Shown: positions 24,773 through 36,739, counted from the stretch's first letter. The stretch: 64,000 bases of DNA from Pyropia yezoensis (GCA_009829735.1 CM020619.1:9538375-9602374), one strand, 5' to 3'. Notes: generated by a model not told the origin, from the sequence alone. Made by a program: numbers and translations.

Positions 24773-26388
24773 CTACGCGTTTCCCGCGTTCTTATCCTCG
24801 GTCGGCGGGGCCTCTTCCGTCTGAGAGGGAGTTACCTCCTCCTCGACGGCCATCACTGCTCCGGGTTGAGCGTGCCGTCCCGGCCCTGCCGGGGGCCGAG
24901 GGGGATACCCCCCCAAGGAGGCCTTGCGTTGGGCTGCGGCGCGTCGTGCCCCCTCCGGTATGAGTGGACACGTGGACACCCAATGCTGCGGATCTCCGCA
25001 TAGCATACACCCAGCTGGCCCCGCCGGACTAGCCGATGTCACCATCGGCGGCCCGTAGTTACGGGGGGCATGCCCAACCGGTCGGATACCCGCGCCTTGG
25101 AACGCCTTTGGGCCCTGGGTAACCCGGAACATGGACTCGCCCAGGCGGGTGGGTCTACCTGTCCCCTTGGGAGGTACCTCCGTCCGCACGGCCCGTGTCG
25201 GCCTGGGTTGGTAGGGGTTACCCGTAACCGGGGTGTACCCCGTGGTCCTGACGTACAGGATGCGGTTCCCGCCGCCTTCGTTGACGTGGAACTGCGTCCC
25301 CGCCGGGGCGATGTACGCCACCATGCCCTGGCCATCCGTTACCGGAGTGGCCGGGACCAGTGTGTGTCCGTCCCGATCCACCAATGTGGCGGGCTGTTCG
25401 GGGTGACCCTCGGAGTAAGCTTCGGGATACCCCGCGGCTACCAGCACCGGGGTTGCCCGGGCTGCGATCTTGGGTGGCGTTGCCGCCTGGATCTCCTTGG
25501 ACTTGCCCCCGTCTGCCTTAGGCTTGGGGGCAAGAGCGCAATCCGGGTGCAACACCCGGTACGCATCACCTAGCGACTTGCACAGGTGCATGAGCCGGCT
25601 GAAGTTTGTTCTAGCCGTGCTTGCCCCGCGTGCGGAAATTCGCACGTAGTTCGGCACTCCTGCGAACAGGATGGAGCGCAGCTCCCCTTCACAGAGGAGC
25701 TTGCCCAGCTCGTAATCGAGCTCTTGAATTCGGCGTCCGAACATCTCCTCGTCCTCCCAGGGCTGGGCGGTCGCCGTGCGTAGCGCACGGTAGTGCTCCT
25801 CGCACTTGTCCTCATTGAGGTAGCTGCTTAGCAACTCCTTGAGGATCCCACGGTAATCCATGGGGCTGGCGGCCACCCTCATCCCCGGCATCGGGGATGC
25901 CTGACGTAGGATGCCCCTAACCCTTTCGTCCACAAAGAACGGGAGGATCTCCATAGCAAGACCCTCGTTAACGAGGGCCTTGTCGGCTGCGGCCTTGAAA
26001 CTCGTCAAGAACCCGATGATAGCCAGCGGGCGTCCGCCCGGGCCACCAAACATCGGGACTCCCTTCATAAGGGTTTGCAATCGACCGGATGGCCCGGTGC
26101 GAGGTATCTCGCATGACCTCCGACACTGCGGACGAGCGGTCTTGCAGTCGGTAGCGTTCCGGTGTGAGCACAGATCGGAACACTTCGTTCACAATCTCCG
26201 AATCCGTGTCCTGGGTTTCCAGGCGCTTGGCGAGACAAAGGGTAAACTCATCCGTCTCCATCTTCTTCAAGAGACTCTCAGTGACCTGGGTACTCATAGC
26301 CTGGAAGAGGGCGGTCGGCAGATAGTCGGGGTCTGTATCCGACCGCGGTACCTGGTTGGGGACTCCCCCAAGTGGAGGAAGTACGGGG
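24773..26388 (-). pseudogene. Fragment F: Ty3/gypsy-type gag with zinc knuckle
   Basis: A minus-strand Gag: helical capsid-like part (DYRGILKELLSSYLNEDKCE, RIQELDYELGKLLCEGELRS), a Pro/Thr linker, and a knuckle CMLCGDPQHWVSTC near 25,000. Its upstream part runs to the left edge of the element E LTR at 26,389, suggesting that E inserted in or recombined with it. No pol of this family follows, because element C and older debris lie on that side. It is a fragment with at least one break. It is distinct from the gags of B, C and E. Confidence 0.7.
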
Positions 26389-26858
26389 TGTGGCAAAAAA
26401 CCACATGCACACACGGCACCCAAGTTGGGGCGGTGTGCAAGGGCTGCCTCCCGTGTCGGGGGAACCGGAAGAAGTGCAAGTCGCACACACTCTGTCCCTG
26501 TTGTGGGGCAAACCCCCCAAGGACAAACAAGAGGATGGTGTGTGGTCCAACAGTTTCTTGGTCGGGACGGGGACGCAGGGCCAAGCCCCGCTGTCCCTCC
26601 CCTTATCCCCCCAGGGTCCCCTCAGAATCTCGCCACTCAGAATCTCCCACCCCAGCACCTGCCCACCGGGCCACACGAAAATTCAAGACGACAAATGCAG
26701 AAAACCCTCAAATCCAAGTTTGATTTACTACTAAGCTAACTATCCCAAACTTAGGGAGTATGGACCCAAATGCAGGGGGAGGAACGGATCAGGCTAGTGG
26801 CCTGCCGCCCCTTGCATGGCACGTGTTGCCCCCCTACCTGGGGGTCAATACTGCCACA
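26389..26858 (-). repeat. Element E 3' LTR
   Basis: Perfect 7-bp terminal inverted repeat TGTGGCA/TGCCACA. Direct copies lie at 35,299-35,767 and 44,574-45,042. In the antisense direction it holds conserved open frames, one rich in cysteines. Confidence 0.92.
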
Positions 26859-27196
26859 CTCCCCTCTCCTCAGTTCCGACCGACCCGGTCGGCCCTGTGA
26901 GGGGGTGCGTAAACGCACGTCTCGGCGTTGGGGGCGCGGCTTGCTGTCCCCCATCGAGTACGTAACGCGGATGTGGAGGCGGTCACGTTGACCGCCCCTC
27001 TCCTCAAGCTTGCCCACTCGGCAGCTTGCTCTCCTCAGTTCACACTTCACCATCACTACCAACTCCCCTTCACCTTTCACTGGGCCGCCCCACGCTGGGG
27101 AGGCCACCCGTATACCCACGATCCGAGTCCCCCTCAACTCGAGGCGGGTCTCGTGCCGCGATAGCCAGAGCGTTTCTCCCCAACTTGGGGAGAGCC

Positions 27197-29140
27197 ATGG
27201 CGACCCCGGGAGTGGAGACGGACTCACTAGATGAGCGTATGGAGGACACCACCTACGGTGCAGCACCCGCCGGGACTTCCGGCGGGGGCTCCGCGATCGC
27301 TCCGGGGGATGGAACTCCCGCGTCACCCGGCTTTGGGTTGACGGCGGGATCTCCCCGGGAGGCGGGACAAGTTGTCCCGCGTGAGGCCTTGGGGCGGTGG
27401 TTTTACCCCGCTTGGCCTCTCTATGAGGAGGGGTTGACTGTTCTTCGCTGTGGCCGACTTGGCGCAGCGATGGGTCGGGTATGGGACCGCCTACGGGAGA
27501 AGTATCCCCGTAGGGTCGGGTTCCCTGCCGGCTTCAGGACGGACCAGTTTGCCTTCCTGGACGATGAGAAGGTTGAGGACGTTCAGCGTGCCAAGGCCAT
27601 GGTGGACCGCGGGGGAACTATCCCGGGTCCCGGCGACTTGCCGACCTTTACTTGGGACGCTGTGGCAACTCGCCCCCCGTACCTCCACGAGGCCGATCCG
27701 CACACTCATCACTTTGATGTGCGGATTGAGAAAGACTTCCGGCAAGGTCCCTACTTGGTGACCTCGGCTCAACTTGAGTTTCCTCAACAGTCTGCTGCCA
27801 GTAAGGAGCAGTACTATCCGAAGAAGCCCGAGTGGTGGCCTCAAGTTGAGGTCCCCTACGGGTTCCCGGCGTTGCTGCCACGGTTGCTTGACCACTTCGG
27901 CTCCGTCATGTTGACGGCTGGCCCTGATCACCTGGTGTGGGCCATGTTGGCCACCCAGTGGCTCCTCGAGGTCATGTCGACCTGGGTGTCCTGTGTTCAG
28001 CGGCGGGGGATGCTCTGGCATCTCCCCCTCCGGCTCATCCAAGGTTTGGAACAGCTCACCCCCCAGCTAGTTGCTGAGGGGTGCTCATCAGGACAACTCA
28101 CTCTACTTGAGGAGATGCTCCGGCTCCATAAGTTCATCGAGTGGGAGAGCATTGAGCACAAGTTGCGCCGCCCCACTCGTGGGCCCAAGGACGATGGCGC
28201 ACTTCGCCAGTTCGTGTGGGTCGCTCGTGAACTTCACGACGGCCGTGTGGTCCTACGAGAGGGGTTGGGCATCGGGGACTACCCGTATGCCCCGGGGGTG
28301 GATCGCCACACTGCGCCGCCCACGGACAAGCCCATAGTTATGGCCGTGCCGTCCTATGATGACCACATGACTCAACCCACTGCGGGGGCCCCAAGTCGGG
28401 GTCGCAGTTACACCCGGGTACCACCACCTCGGCGTGCCCCTCCGCTTCCTCCTGTTCCTTTCCAGCCTCACGGGAGCATCCCGATCAGCGTGGCCGTGGA
28501 GTCATCCACCCCGGTGTCCCCCAACTTGGGGGCCACCCTCCTGACGGTATACCCCAGGTTGGTGTTACCGCCCACGCCTCTAACCTCAGAGATGATGATC
28601 ACCACGTTGGTGCGCACCATTTCCTGGTTGGCCGCGTCGACTGCAACCCTCCAGAGTTCCGAGACTCCTCAACTTGAGGAGCGCGTTCGTACTGCAGTGG
28701 CGACCGCGAGTTGCGAGTCGGTGGCGGAGTTTATGACAGCCAAGTTGGCTCGCATTGGGGCTATTATGCCCCAGCCAGCCCCACTTCGGCGTGGCAAACG
28801 TCGCGCGAGCCGGGCATACTCGCCTCCTCGCCGTCGTCGCCGACACTCGCGGCGCTCTCCCTCCGTGGCGGAAGACGAGTCGTCTTACTCCGTCTCGGAG
28901 TCCTCTACCCCGTCGGAGACGGAGTCTGTCCAGCGTCTGCGTCGCAAACTTGCGCGCAAGACCAGGCAGAAGAGTAGCCACGGTCGGCGCCACTTGCGCG
29001 ACCGTGAAGGGCGCGACGGTTCCGACTTGGAGCCGCCGCCCCTTCCAACGAGTGGAGACCGTTATCGGCGTGGGTCTCGCCGCTCGCCTCCACGTGAAGG
29101 CGAGGGCCGTGGAGTGGGAGAGTCTAGCATGCGTGCCTAG
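27197..29140 (+). CDS. Antisense ORF of element E (about 648 aa), homologous to that of element A
   Basis: An open frame on the strand opposite gag-pol, between the 3' end of pol and the 3' LTR. The frame is open from 27,026, but the ATG at 27,197 follows a likely leader and gives MATPGVETDSLDERMED. The central part (HFGSVMLTAG, QRRGMLWHLPLRLIQGLEQL, LLEEMLRLHKF) matches the element A antisense protein. The C-terminal 130 residues are an Arg/Ser-rich SR-like tail (PPRRRRRHSRRSPS, RRGSRRSPPREGEG). It could be a nuclear RNA- or chromatin-interacting accessory factor, but no known domain is recognised. It would be transcribed from a promoter in or next to the 3' LTR. No breaks are evident. Confidence 0.75.
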   Translation: MATPGVETDSLDERMEDTTYGAAPAGTSGGGSAIAPGDGTPASPGFGLTAGSPREAGQVVPREALGRWFYPAWPLYEEGLTVLRCGRLGAAMGRVWDRLREKYPRRVGFPAGFRTDQFAFLDDEKVEDVQRAKAMVDRGGTIPGPGDLPTFTWDAVATRPPYLHEADPHTHHFDVRIEKDFRQGPYLVTSAQLEFPQQSAASKEQYYPKKPEWWPQVEVPYGFPALLPRLLDHFGSVMLTAGPDHLVWAMLATQWLLEVMSTWVSCVQRRGMLWHLPLRLIQGLEQLTPQLVAEGCSSGQLTLLEEMLRLHKFIEWESIEHKLRRPTRGPKDDGALRQFVWVARELHDGRVVLREGLGIGDYPYAPGVDRHTAPPTDKPIVMAVPSYDDHMTQPTAGAPSRGRSYTRVPPPRRAPPLPPVPFQPHGSIPISVAVESSTPVSPNLGATLLTVYPRLVLPPTPLTSEMMITTLVRTISWLAASTATLQSSETPQLEERVRTAVATASCESVAEFMTAKLARIGAIMPQPAPLRRGKRRASRAYSPPRRRRRHSRRSPSVAEDESSYSVSESSTPSETESVQRLRRKLARKTRQKSSHGRRHLRDREGRDGSDLEPPPLPTSGDRYRRGSRRSPPREGEGRGVGESSMRA

Positions 29141-29251
29141 TTTGCAGCTGCCTTTGTTGTGAGAGTGTGAGGGTTAGGGCTGTAGTTATAAGCCACTCTG
29201 CGTACCACTTCGACTTGAAGCACTCTCTTGGCACTGTTGCTCGGCCTTCCC

Positions 29252-32200
29252 TCACGTTAAGGGAGGGCTGTTAGGGTCTATCTCATTCCGGGCACAGTAC
29301 GCCCGGACCTTCTCAGCGGGAAGATCCTCCACATACTCCCACGTATCATCCTTGGCTTTGTAGCCAAACCAACGCACCCTCAACATGAGGCGGTTAGTGT
29401 CCCCATCCCATCCGTGGTCGATGAACTTATCGAACACGTACTCCTGCGGGCCCTGTTTGGCCGCAGGCAGTGAGGGGAGGCGCCACGCTTCCAAAGCACG
29501 CGCCCAAGCTGGGTCGCCTGCAGGCGGTGGTGCAACTTTGACCACGTCCTGTCCGTTCACTGTGCGGACCCCATCGTCACTTTCGATGGTGAAGCGTCGC
29601 TCATCAGTACGAAGGACCTGGTACGGCCCCTTCGTCTGGAATACCAACTTACCCCCAGTTGGGGTGTGTGAGTGAACCAGCACCCAGTCACCCTGTTCGG
29701 GGACATGCTTAGCATTGCGCACCTTTTTGTCAAAGGTACGCTTGTAGCGCTTTTGTGCTTTGTCCATCTCAGCCCTGACTTTAGGGATGAGGTGTTCCAG
29801 CCTAGCAGCGAACTCCGCCTTACTCTCAGTAGGAGTAGGCGTACTGCCACTATCCTCCCTAGTTGGGAGCGACCGCCGCACGGCAATAGACCGCACACGA
29901 CGGGGGGTCACAAAAGCGAGGGGGACTTCCCCGGTAGATGAGTGAACCTGCGAATTGTAGGCGGTAGTAAGAATAGAAATGTATTGGTCCCACGTCTTCA
30001 CGTGCTCACTCACATAGTGGCGCAGCTGCCTAACAATAGTTTTGTTGAAGCGCTCCACCTGCCCATTAGTTTGTGGGTGGTAGGGGGTGGCATAGTTTGC
30101 CTTTACCCCCAACATATCCAGCACTCCCTGATACAGTTCGGACGCCAATTGCGGTCCATTTTCTGACAGTGTACGGTCGGGGATGCCATACGCGGCAACC
30201 CAGTGATCTAGGAAGGCTGACACGACCGACATGGCCGTGATCTCTGCCAGTGGGATCGCTCGCGTAAGTTTCGTGAAGCGGTCACAGATGACCAGGAGGT
30301 ACTGGTTGCCCTCCTCGGTCACTGGCAGTGGCCCAAGGATTTCCATCGCCAATGCAGCGAAGGGCTCCTTGGCCGGGAACAATAGCATAGCCGTACTAGG
30401 CCGCCGTTCCATCAGACGGTTCTGTGCACAACTTGTGCAGGCAGCCACCCAACTGTAGATGTCCACCACCATGGACGGTCAGTAGTATCTGGTCCTCAGG
30501 GTCTGGTACAGTTTACTAGACCCCAGGTGTCCACCCGTGGGAGCGTTGTGCTCCCTCTCAAGGATACTGTCCTTGAGGGATGCGGGGACGACAAGTTGTT
30601 CGGTCCCCTGGAATACCCCCCTCCTCATGAGGAGGCCATCGTCTCCCAGAAAGAAACGCGTCTCCACCACTGTATCCAGTGTATCCCTCTGCGACTTGCA
30701 GAAGGGATCCTCGGCCTGGGCCTTCACCACCTCGTCTAGGGACAGGGGCAAGTACTTCTTGTTCCCTGGCGCCTCGGGGTTCAACGCTTGACCCGAGCGC
30801 GTGACTACCCCCACGATGGGGATGTCCTCATCGACTGGGTTAGTGTCCAGCCCCTCGGTAGATACCCGAGAGAGGCCGTCGGCAAGGGCATGTTGCCTGC
30901 CAGGTCGGTACTCAATATCAAAGTTGAAGGGTGCCAGTCGCACCCTCCACCGATTGAGACGAGTGTTCGTACAGTCCGTCTTGAAGATGAACTGCAACGC
31001 GCGGTCGTCACAGCGGATGAGGAACTTCTCACCCTCTAGGTAGTGACGAAGTGACGTCACCGCCCACACCACTGCGAGTCCTTCCAACTCGGTGACTCCG
31101 TAGTTCTTCTCGGCCGAGTTCAGCCCCTTACTGAAGTATCCCACCGGCAAGTACTCCTTGTCCGGCTGCTGCTGAAGCAACACACAACCAAGTTGGTCGT
31201 AGCTAGCGTCCACATCCAGGATGTAGTGGCCTCCCAACCTGGGAATAGCCAAGATGGGGGGCTTCAGCAGAAGGTCCCGAAGAGTCTCAAAGGACTCCTG
31301 CTCCACCCGACTTGGGGGAGGCAGGTTCTTCGGTAGCGTTGGGCTCACTAGCTCATTCAACGGCTTCGCCACCTTGGCGAAGCCCTTGGTGAAACTTCGG
31401 TAAACGTTACACATCCCGAGGAAGCTCCTCATCTGGGTCTGGGTCCGGGGGTACTGAGCCTTACGAATGGCCCTCAATTTCTTCTCGTTAACACTGAGAC
31501 GCCCCGGACGGACAACATGTCCCAAGTGCTCCACCTCTTGAGTGAAGAGGTGGCACTTATTCGCCTTCAGCGACACACCGGCGTCAGCAAGTAGCTTGAA
31601 CACCTGGCCAAGATGGCCAATGTGTTCCTCCGGACTTCGGGAGAACACAATGATATCGTCTAGGTACACAAGACAGATCTGCCACCGTACTCCGGCCAGA
31701 ATCATGTCCATAGCGCGCTGGAAAGTTGCCGGCGCGTTACACAGACCAAACGGTAGGCGCTTGCACTGGTAGGTACCACAGTGACAGGTAAAGGTAGTTT
31801 GATGCCTGTCCTCCGGGGCAATGGGAATTTGCCAGTACCCCGCGTTACAGTCCAGGGTAGAGAACACGTTTGCCTCCCCCAGAGAGTCCAGACAGTCGTC
31901 CATCCTAGGTAGAGGATAACTGTCCTTCACCGTGCTCTCGTTGAGCTTACGGTAGTCGATACAAAACCGGGGGGTCCCATCAACTTTGGGGACGATAACC
32001 ACCGGACTCGCCCACTCGGCGTTGCTGGCCTCGATCACATCGAGGGCCTCCATGCGAGCAACTTGCTCCTTAACGTGGGCCCTTGAACGAGGTCCTCCCC
32101 TATACGGTTGTTGGCGTATAGGGGGTGCACCGGGCTTCAACTCGATCCGGTGCTGGGTGGCTCTCATGAGTCCCAATTGACCATCCCACAACTTGTGATA

Positions 32201-33230
32201 TTGGTCCAAGAGGCGTTCAACTTGAACCCTCAACCTGGGGGGGACACCCTCCATGTTCACATGGGGTCGAGGAGAGGCGGCCGACTTGGCTTGATGCTTC
32301 TCCTTTCCGGACTTCGGGTCGCTACTTGCGCCCGCGTTGAGGGTGACCGCTACTACCGGTCCCTCGTGTTGGTCGATATAGCCGAACTTGGCTCCCGACT
32401 TGAAGTACTTGGGCGTCGGGCTCAGGTTCATCACCTGTATCCTCCACGGGACTCCGGCTTTGGAGTCCATCGTGCCAAGGGCAACATGCACTTGGTGCTT
32501 GCGAGCAAGACGGGGGTGAGGGTGCACCAACCCGTTCCCCGTACAATCAGTTACAACGTCAACGTGCGCCACCGAGTTGGGGGGCAATGTGACTTTACGG
32601 GCTAGACGCAGGGTAGCAGTGAGCCCTTCCCTCACCGAGCAAACAGGCTTCGACTGTGAGACTGTCACAGGAGCCACAGACTTTCCCTTACCAAGGATGG
32701 GGATAGTCTCCCCATTCATCAACTTGACCCAGTACTCAGGGCCACAAATCAAAGGCACTTGTGTAACAACATAAGGGGTACCCAGAAGCAGGGGTACCGA
32801 TATATTCTCAACTACACCATAGGTCACGTCGACCTCATGGGTCCCCAACCTGGTTGGTAGGGTCACGGCACCAACGATGGGAAGTACCCCACCATTGATG
32901 TCAATCATATGGTCAGCTTTGGACCTCCAGCGTTGGAGCTTCACCTCCTTGGGTAATAGCGACTTGCGTATCAAGGAGGCTCCTTACCCGGTATCAAGTA
33001 CAATACGGGCACAACAGGCGCGGCCGGGGGCAAGTTGCACCCGTCCAGCCACCTGGAAATTCTCACCCGTCAGCACCGCGATGACCCGACGTGGGTTTAC
33101 GTTCTTGGGGAGTCCTACCCGAGGTGGGCGGACTCCCTTAGGTCGCTGCAGTATCCGGCACGGTTGGCTCGTCCTCCTGGCCCACTTGGCCGAGGCTGCC
33201 GTTGTGAGCTTCGGACGACCAGCCCCAACG
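29252..33230 (-). pseudogene. Element E pol region (PR-RT-RH-INT-chromodomain)
   Basis: Minus strand: protease (ARIVLDTG motif near 33,000); RT with FCIDYRKLN (about 31,950) and VYLDDIIVFS (about 31,660); RNase H with YILDVDASYDQLGCVLL (about 31,220); integrase zinc part (CTSCAQNRLM, about 30,430), core (CDRFTKLTRA, HPQTNGQVERFNK near 30,050) and a chromodomain (VRWFGYKAKDDTWEYVEDLP near 29,340). It is a canonical chromovirus arrangement and close to whole, with about two breaks. Confidence 0.87.
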
Positions 33231-33231
33231 G

Positions 33232-35106
33232 TCATTCGTTTCCCGCCGACTTGGCGTCCGAATCTGAGGGCGGGGAGGAAGACGACGAGTCCGAGGACGA
33301 CGTGTCCGCCTCCTCCGCCGAGGGTGTGGCGACCGCGACGACCGGTCGAGACCCACCCTCGCGGCGTGAACGTACTTCGTTCGTAGCCGACTTCTTACTC
33401 GCATTCCTAACAAGTTGTTGGATGCGTTTACTCAACTTGGGGCAATCATATGCCCAGTGTCCATCGGAGTTGCAGTTCCAACACCGATGGTCTGTTCCGG
33501 GAGGGGTCTTCCCAACTGGGGAAGACGAAGGGATTTCCTGGGAAGTTCCCACGGCAGCTACCACCCTCTCCTTGCAGATTCGGCGTGCCTCTCTCAACTC
33601 TCTGGCCTGGCGCGCCTCCCCCCGTTCCTTGGCCAACTCGGCCCGACGCTCCTGGCGTTGTTCCTCTCGCAACTTGCTGTAGGCCTCGCCTCTGCGATAG
33701 GCGAACCTGGCCAACTCGGCCAGGGTCGCCCGGGCAGTGTTATGCTCCCGGGTCTCCATCCGGACTGACCAATGGAGTCCCTCCACAAACCGACTCTTCA
33801 CCACAGCTTGTGGATGAAGAAACCCACAAAGATTGTTGATCTTACGGACTCGCTCCGCAAAGGACAACTCGTCCTTCGCCTCTTCCTGATGGGCTTGCGT
33901 AAACTCCTCGACTTGAGAAGCCAACGCAGCCTCATCAACCATGGCTCTCAACAACCAGTTGACGAGCTCCAAATAGGACGTCACCTCTCCAGCGCCTCCA
34001 CTTGAGGAGCTGGGCATGACGGACATAAGTTCTGTCCGCAGGTCGCCCTTCGTAAACTCCTGTAGCATGTAAAAAGCCATGCCTTCACTTATGGCATTGT
34101 CGTCACAGGCTTTTGTGAAACGACGTAGGAACTCAAAGACACGGAGGGGGGGAGTTCCATCCCACTCCGCTTTGTGCCCAAGAGAATGAAGTGCATTCTT
34201 CTTGGCACGGCCCATGGCTCGGGCCTTGTCAGGACCATACGCCACCGACTTGTTGTGGAGGGCGTAGGTCTCAAAGTCAAAGATCCGCTGGTAGACCGGG
34301 TTGGCTACCTGGATCTTGGGCGGCACCTCACGTTGAGGGAACAGCCGCTGTGGCACTGGGGTAAGTTGACCCCCAGCGCCTGTAGTCTGGTACGGCGAGC
34401 TTGGTGTAGCCGCCGGCATTTCCGAGGGGAACTCCCCCGTGAAGGGCGTACGCCCCACCGAGAATGGTGCGGCTTCCACGTTGGGAGTCACAGGGGTCCC
34501 CCCCTGTTCGGGGCGACCCGGAATAGGCGTCAGGAGAGATTCCCCCTGCGCCTGCGGGCTCGAAGGCCCCAATCCGGTCTGGACATTAAGGCCATTTGGC
34601 AAACTCGCCACAATCTGATTCAGAATAGTATTCGTCATCGTGACCACCAGGTCCGGCAAAGTCTGCCGCAACACATTGGTCGCCTCCCGACGGACAGTTT
34701 CCGCGAGGAGTGGATTGACAACTCCACTTGAGTCTCGGTCCGCCTCCGGGAGTCCACCTGAGGGGTAACCACGTTCCTCAGGGGTCTCAACCGGGGGCAT
34801 GGGCGCGAGCCCATCGCCGACCAACGGAGGTCCGCCGTCCTCCGAAAGCCTAGTTCGCGACGGCTCCAAGCCAAAATTGGCTCCAACCCGAGTGGAACCC
34901 GCGGAGACAGTCCTCACCCCTTGGGACGTTCCCGTTGAGTATACCACACGGTGGCCAGACTTCGGCCCACCCACATCAGAAGTGTCACCCGAATGAACTC
35001 CCGACTGAGTCGGGGTGGCCTGTTGCCCGCCCGTACTTCCAGTCCTGCTGGCTTGAGGGACCTCTAGTCCCTCTGCGACTCCAGAAAAAACCCACCTGTG
35101 TCTCAC
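33232..35106 (-). CDS. Element E gag
   Basis: A 624-aa open frame: a Gly/Ser/Pro-rich N-terminus, then a helical capsid-like region (about residues 285-450), a long charged helix (KLREEQRQERRAELAKERGE) and a CCHC knuckle CWNCNSDGHWAYDC near residue 560, with an acidic Ser-rich tail (SSSDSSSSSPPSDSDAKS). It would form the particle and bind RNA. The N-terminal part is also preserved in the truncated copy at 43,986-44,573. The frame is open throughout. Confidence 0.8.
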   Translation of the reverse strand: MRHRWVFSGVAEGLEVPQASRTGSTGGQQATPTQSGVHSGDTSDVGGPKSGHRVVYSTGTSQGVRTVSAGSTRVGANFGLEPSRTRLSEDGGPPLVGDGLAPMPPVETPEERGYPSGGLPEADRDSSGVVNPLLAETVRREATNVLRQTLPDLVVTMTNTILNQIVASLPNGLNVQTGLGPSSPQAQGESLLTPIPGRPEQGGTPVTPNVEAAPFSVGRTPFTGEFPSEMPAATPSSPYQTTGAGGQLTPVPQRLFPQREVPPKIQVANPVYQRIFDFETYALHNKSVAYGPDKARAMGRAKKNALHSLGHKAEWDGTPPLRVFEFLRRFTKACDDNAISEGMAFYMLQEFTKGDLRTELMSVMPSSSSGGAGEVTSYLELVNWLLRAMVDEAALASQVEEFTQAHQEEAKDELSFAERVRKINNLCGFLHPQAVVKSRFVEGLHWSVRMETREHNTARATLAELARFAYRRGEAYSKLREEQRQERRAELAKERGEARQARELREARRICKERVVAAVGTSQEIPSSSPVGKTPPGTDHRCWNCNSDGHWAYDCPKLSKRIQQLVRNASKKSATNEVRSRREGGSRPVVAVATPSAEEADTSSSDSSSSSPPSDSDAKSAGNE

Positions 35107-35298
35107 CAGTATTCAAAGGCACTGAAGTACGTGCGTCACCCGTGTACTCCCCGGACGACGGGGGGTCCGAACCGGCCATGTTGGCTGACGATCCGTATGA
35201 CACGGTCCAAGACCACCGTCCCTCTGAGACGGAGGGCCCCGTACACCCGGGTGCACCCGGAGGTAAAGTTTACCTCTATCCCCTGCTGCTCCACCAAA

Positions 35299-35767
35299 TG
35301 TGGCAAAAACCACATGCACACACGGCACCCAAGTTGGGGCGGTGTGCAAGGGCTGCCTCCCGTGTCGGGGGAACCGGAAGAAGTGCAAGTCGCACACACT
35401 CTGTCCCTGTTGTGGGGCAAACCCCGCACGGACAAACAAGAGAATGGTGTGTGGTCCAACAGTTTCTTGGTCGGGACGGGGACGCAGGGCCAAGCCCCGC
35501 TGTCCCTCCCCTTATCCCCCCAGGGTCCCCTCAGAATCTCGCCACTCAGAATCTCCCACCCCAGCACCTGCCCGCCGGGCCACACGAAAATTCAAGACGA
35601 TAAATGCAGAAAACCCTCAAATCCAAGTTTGATTTACTACTAAGCTAACTATCCCAAACTTAGGGAATATGGACCCAAATGCAGGGGGAGGAACGGATCA
35701 GGCTAGTGGCCTGCCGCCCCTTGCATGGCACGTGTTGCCCCCCTACCTGGGGGTTAATACTGCCACA
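35299..35767 (-). repeat. Element E 5' LTR
   Basis: Copy of 26,389-26,858 with about eight differences; termini TGTGGCA/TGCCACA. It is followed on the element strand by the leader and gag. Confidence 0.92.
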
Positions 35768-36739
35768 CCGCTGCCTGTGGAAGGGGGGTGGCACGGCGGC
35801 GACGCTTTTCGCGGGCGCCGCGCGGCGGCTTGCCGCTGCGCTCCCCCAGTCGCTGCTTGTGCGGCAGCCGGCGCGGTTCGAGTCCTCCGCCGCCACGCGC
35901 AACGCGCGGCGCCGTCGACGCCATCCGCGGGCTGGTTCACGTGGCAGGCGCCGCCGCCGCCCACGTCCCTGCCGCAGCAGCCGCGCCGACCGGCGGCGGC
36001 GGCGGCGGCGGCGGCGACGGCGGTGGCTGCGTCGGTGGCGCCGCCTCGCCTCGGCCATTTGACTGCGGCGGGGGTGGCGGCGGGGGCTGAGGTCGCAGAT
36101 TGCAGCCCGCGGCGGGGACGGGAGCGGCAGCGGTCGCTGCAGACAAACGCGCAGCGGGACAGCGGGGACGGCGGCTCGCAAGTGGCTGGGTTCGTGGGGG
36201 GTCAGCCCGCAGGAAAGAGGGGGCATCCGCCGGGCGGAGGCCCGCAGCCGGCGAGAACGGTGGCCAGCCGCGGGTGGCAGCCGGCGTGGGACGGCCCAGC
36301 CGGCAGCCGGCAGCCGGCGCGGGGGCGGCCCGCCGCCGCCGGCAGTCGGCTGGAGCGGTGGCCACGCGCGGCCGGCGGCGGGCGGCAGCGGCGGTTGTCG
36401 GCGACAGTGCCGGAGGACAGCTGCGGGTGGCGCGGCGCTGGGGAGGGGCCCGCCAGCTGGTGCGGTCGATGAGCGTCTTAGGTGGTAGGGGACCAGAGCA
36501 CGGGCGGGGAAAGGCAAGGCGTGGACCGAGGAGGGCGCGGCGTGGGCGGGGGGGGGAGCGGCGCCAGTGGTGCGGGGCGGGGCGTCGCCGGCGTTGGGGG
36601 GGTAGCGCGGTGGCGGGAGTGGATTTGCCGAAGGGCCACACGAGCAATCTTTGTGCTCGCCCTGCCTCAGATCGGCCGACCCCGCGGTGCCCCCGCCGGC
36701 ATGTTTCAAGCTGTAACAAAAAGAAGGATGAAAATGAGC
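35768..36739. repeat. GC-rich low-complexity tract with CAGCCGGC and GGCGGC motifs
   Basis: No convincing gene. The tract is dominated by GCC/GGC triplets and degenerate copies of GCAGCCGGC (for example near 36,230-36,330). Similar motif-rich tracts occur at 37,790-37,960, 45,930-46,340 and 47,610-48,150. Open frames on both strands here are compositional. Confidence 0.55.

Larger units (their letters stand above)
26389..35767 (-). mobile_element. Element E: near-whole Ty3/gypsy chromovirus with antisense ORF
   Basis: A 9,379-bp element bounded by LTRs of 470 and 469 bp that start TGTGGCA and end TGCCACA. Minus-strand order: 5' LTR (35,299-35,767), leader, gag, protease/RT/RNase H/integrase/chromodomain, then a plus-strand ORF, then the 3' LTR (26,389-26,858). 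The LTRs differ at about eight sites, so it is somewhat older than element C. The flanking pentamers (CGGGG and CCGCT) do not match, so no target duplication is visible; recombination with a related copy or loss of one flank is likely. Breaks are few, about two in pol. Confidence 0.88.

Noticed and set aside
35768-36739. Overlapping 250-350-aa ORFs on both strands
   Set aside because: Compositional: GCC/GGC triplets with few stops, no conserved blocks.
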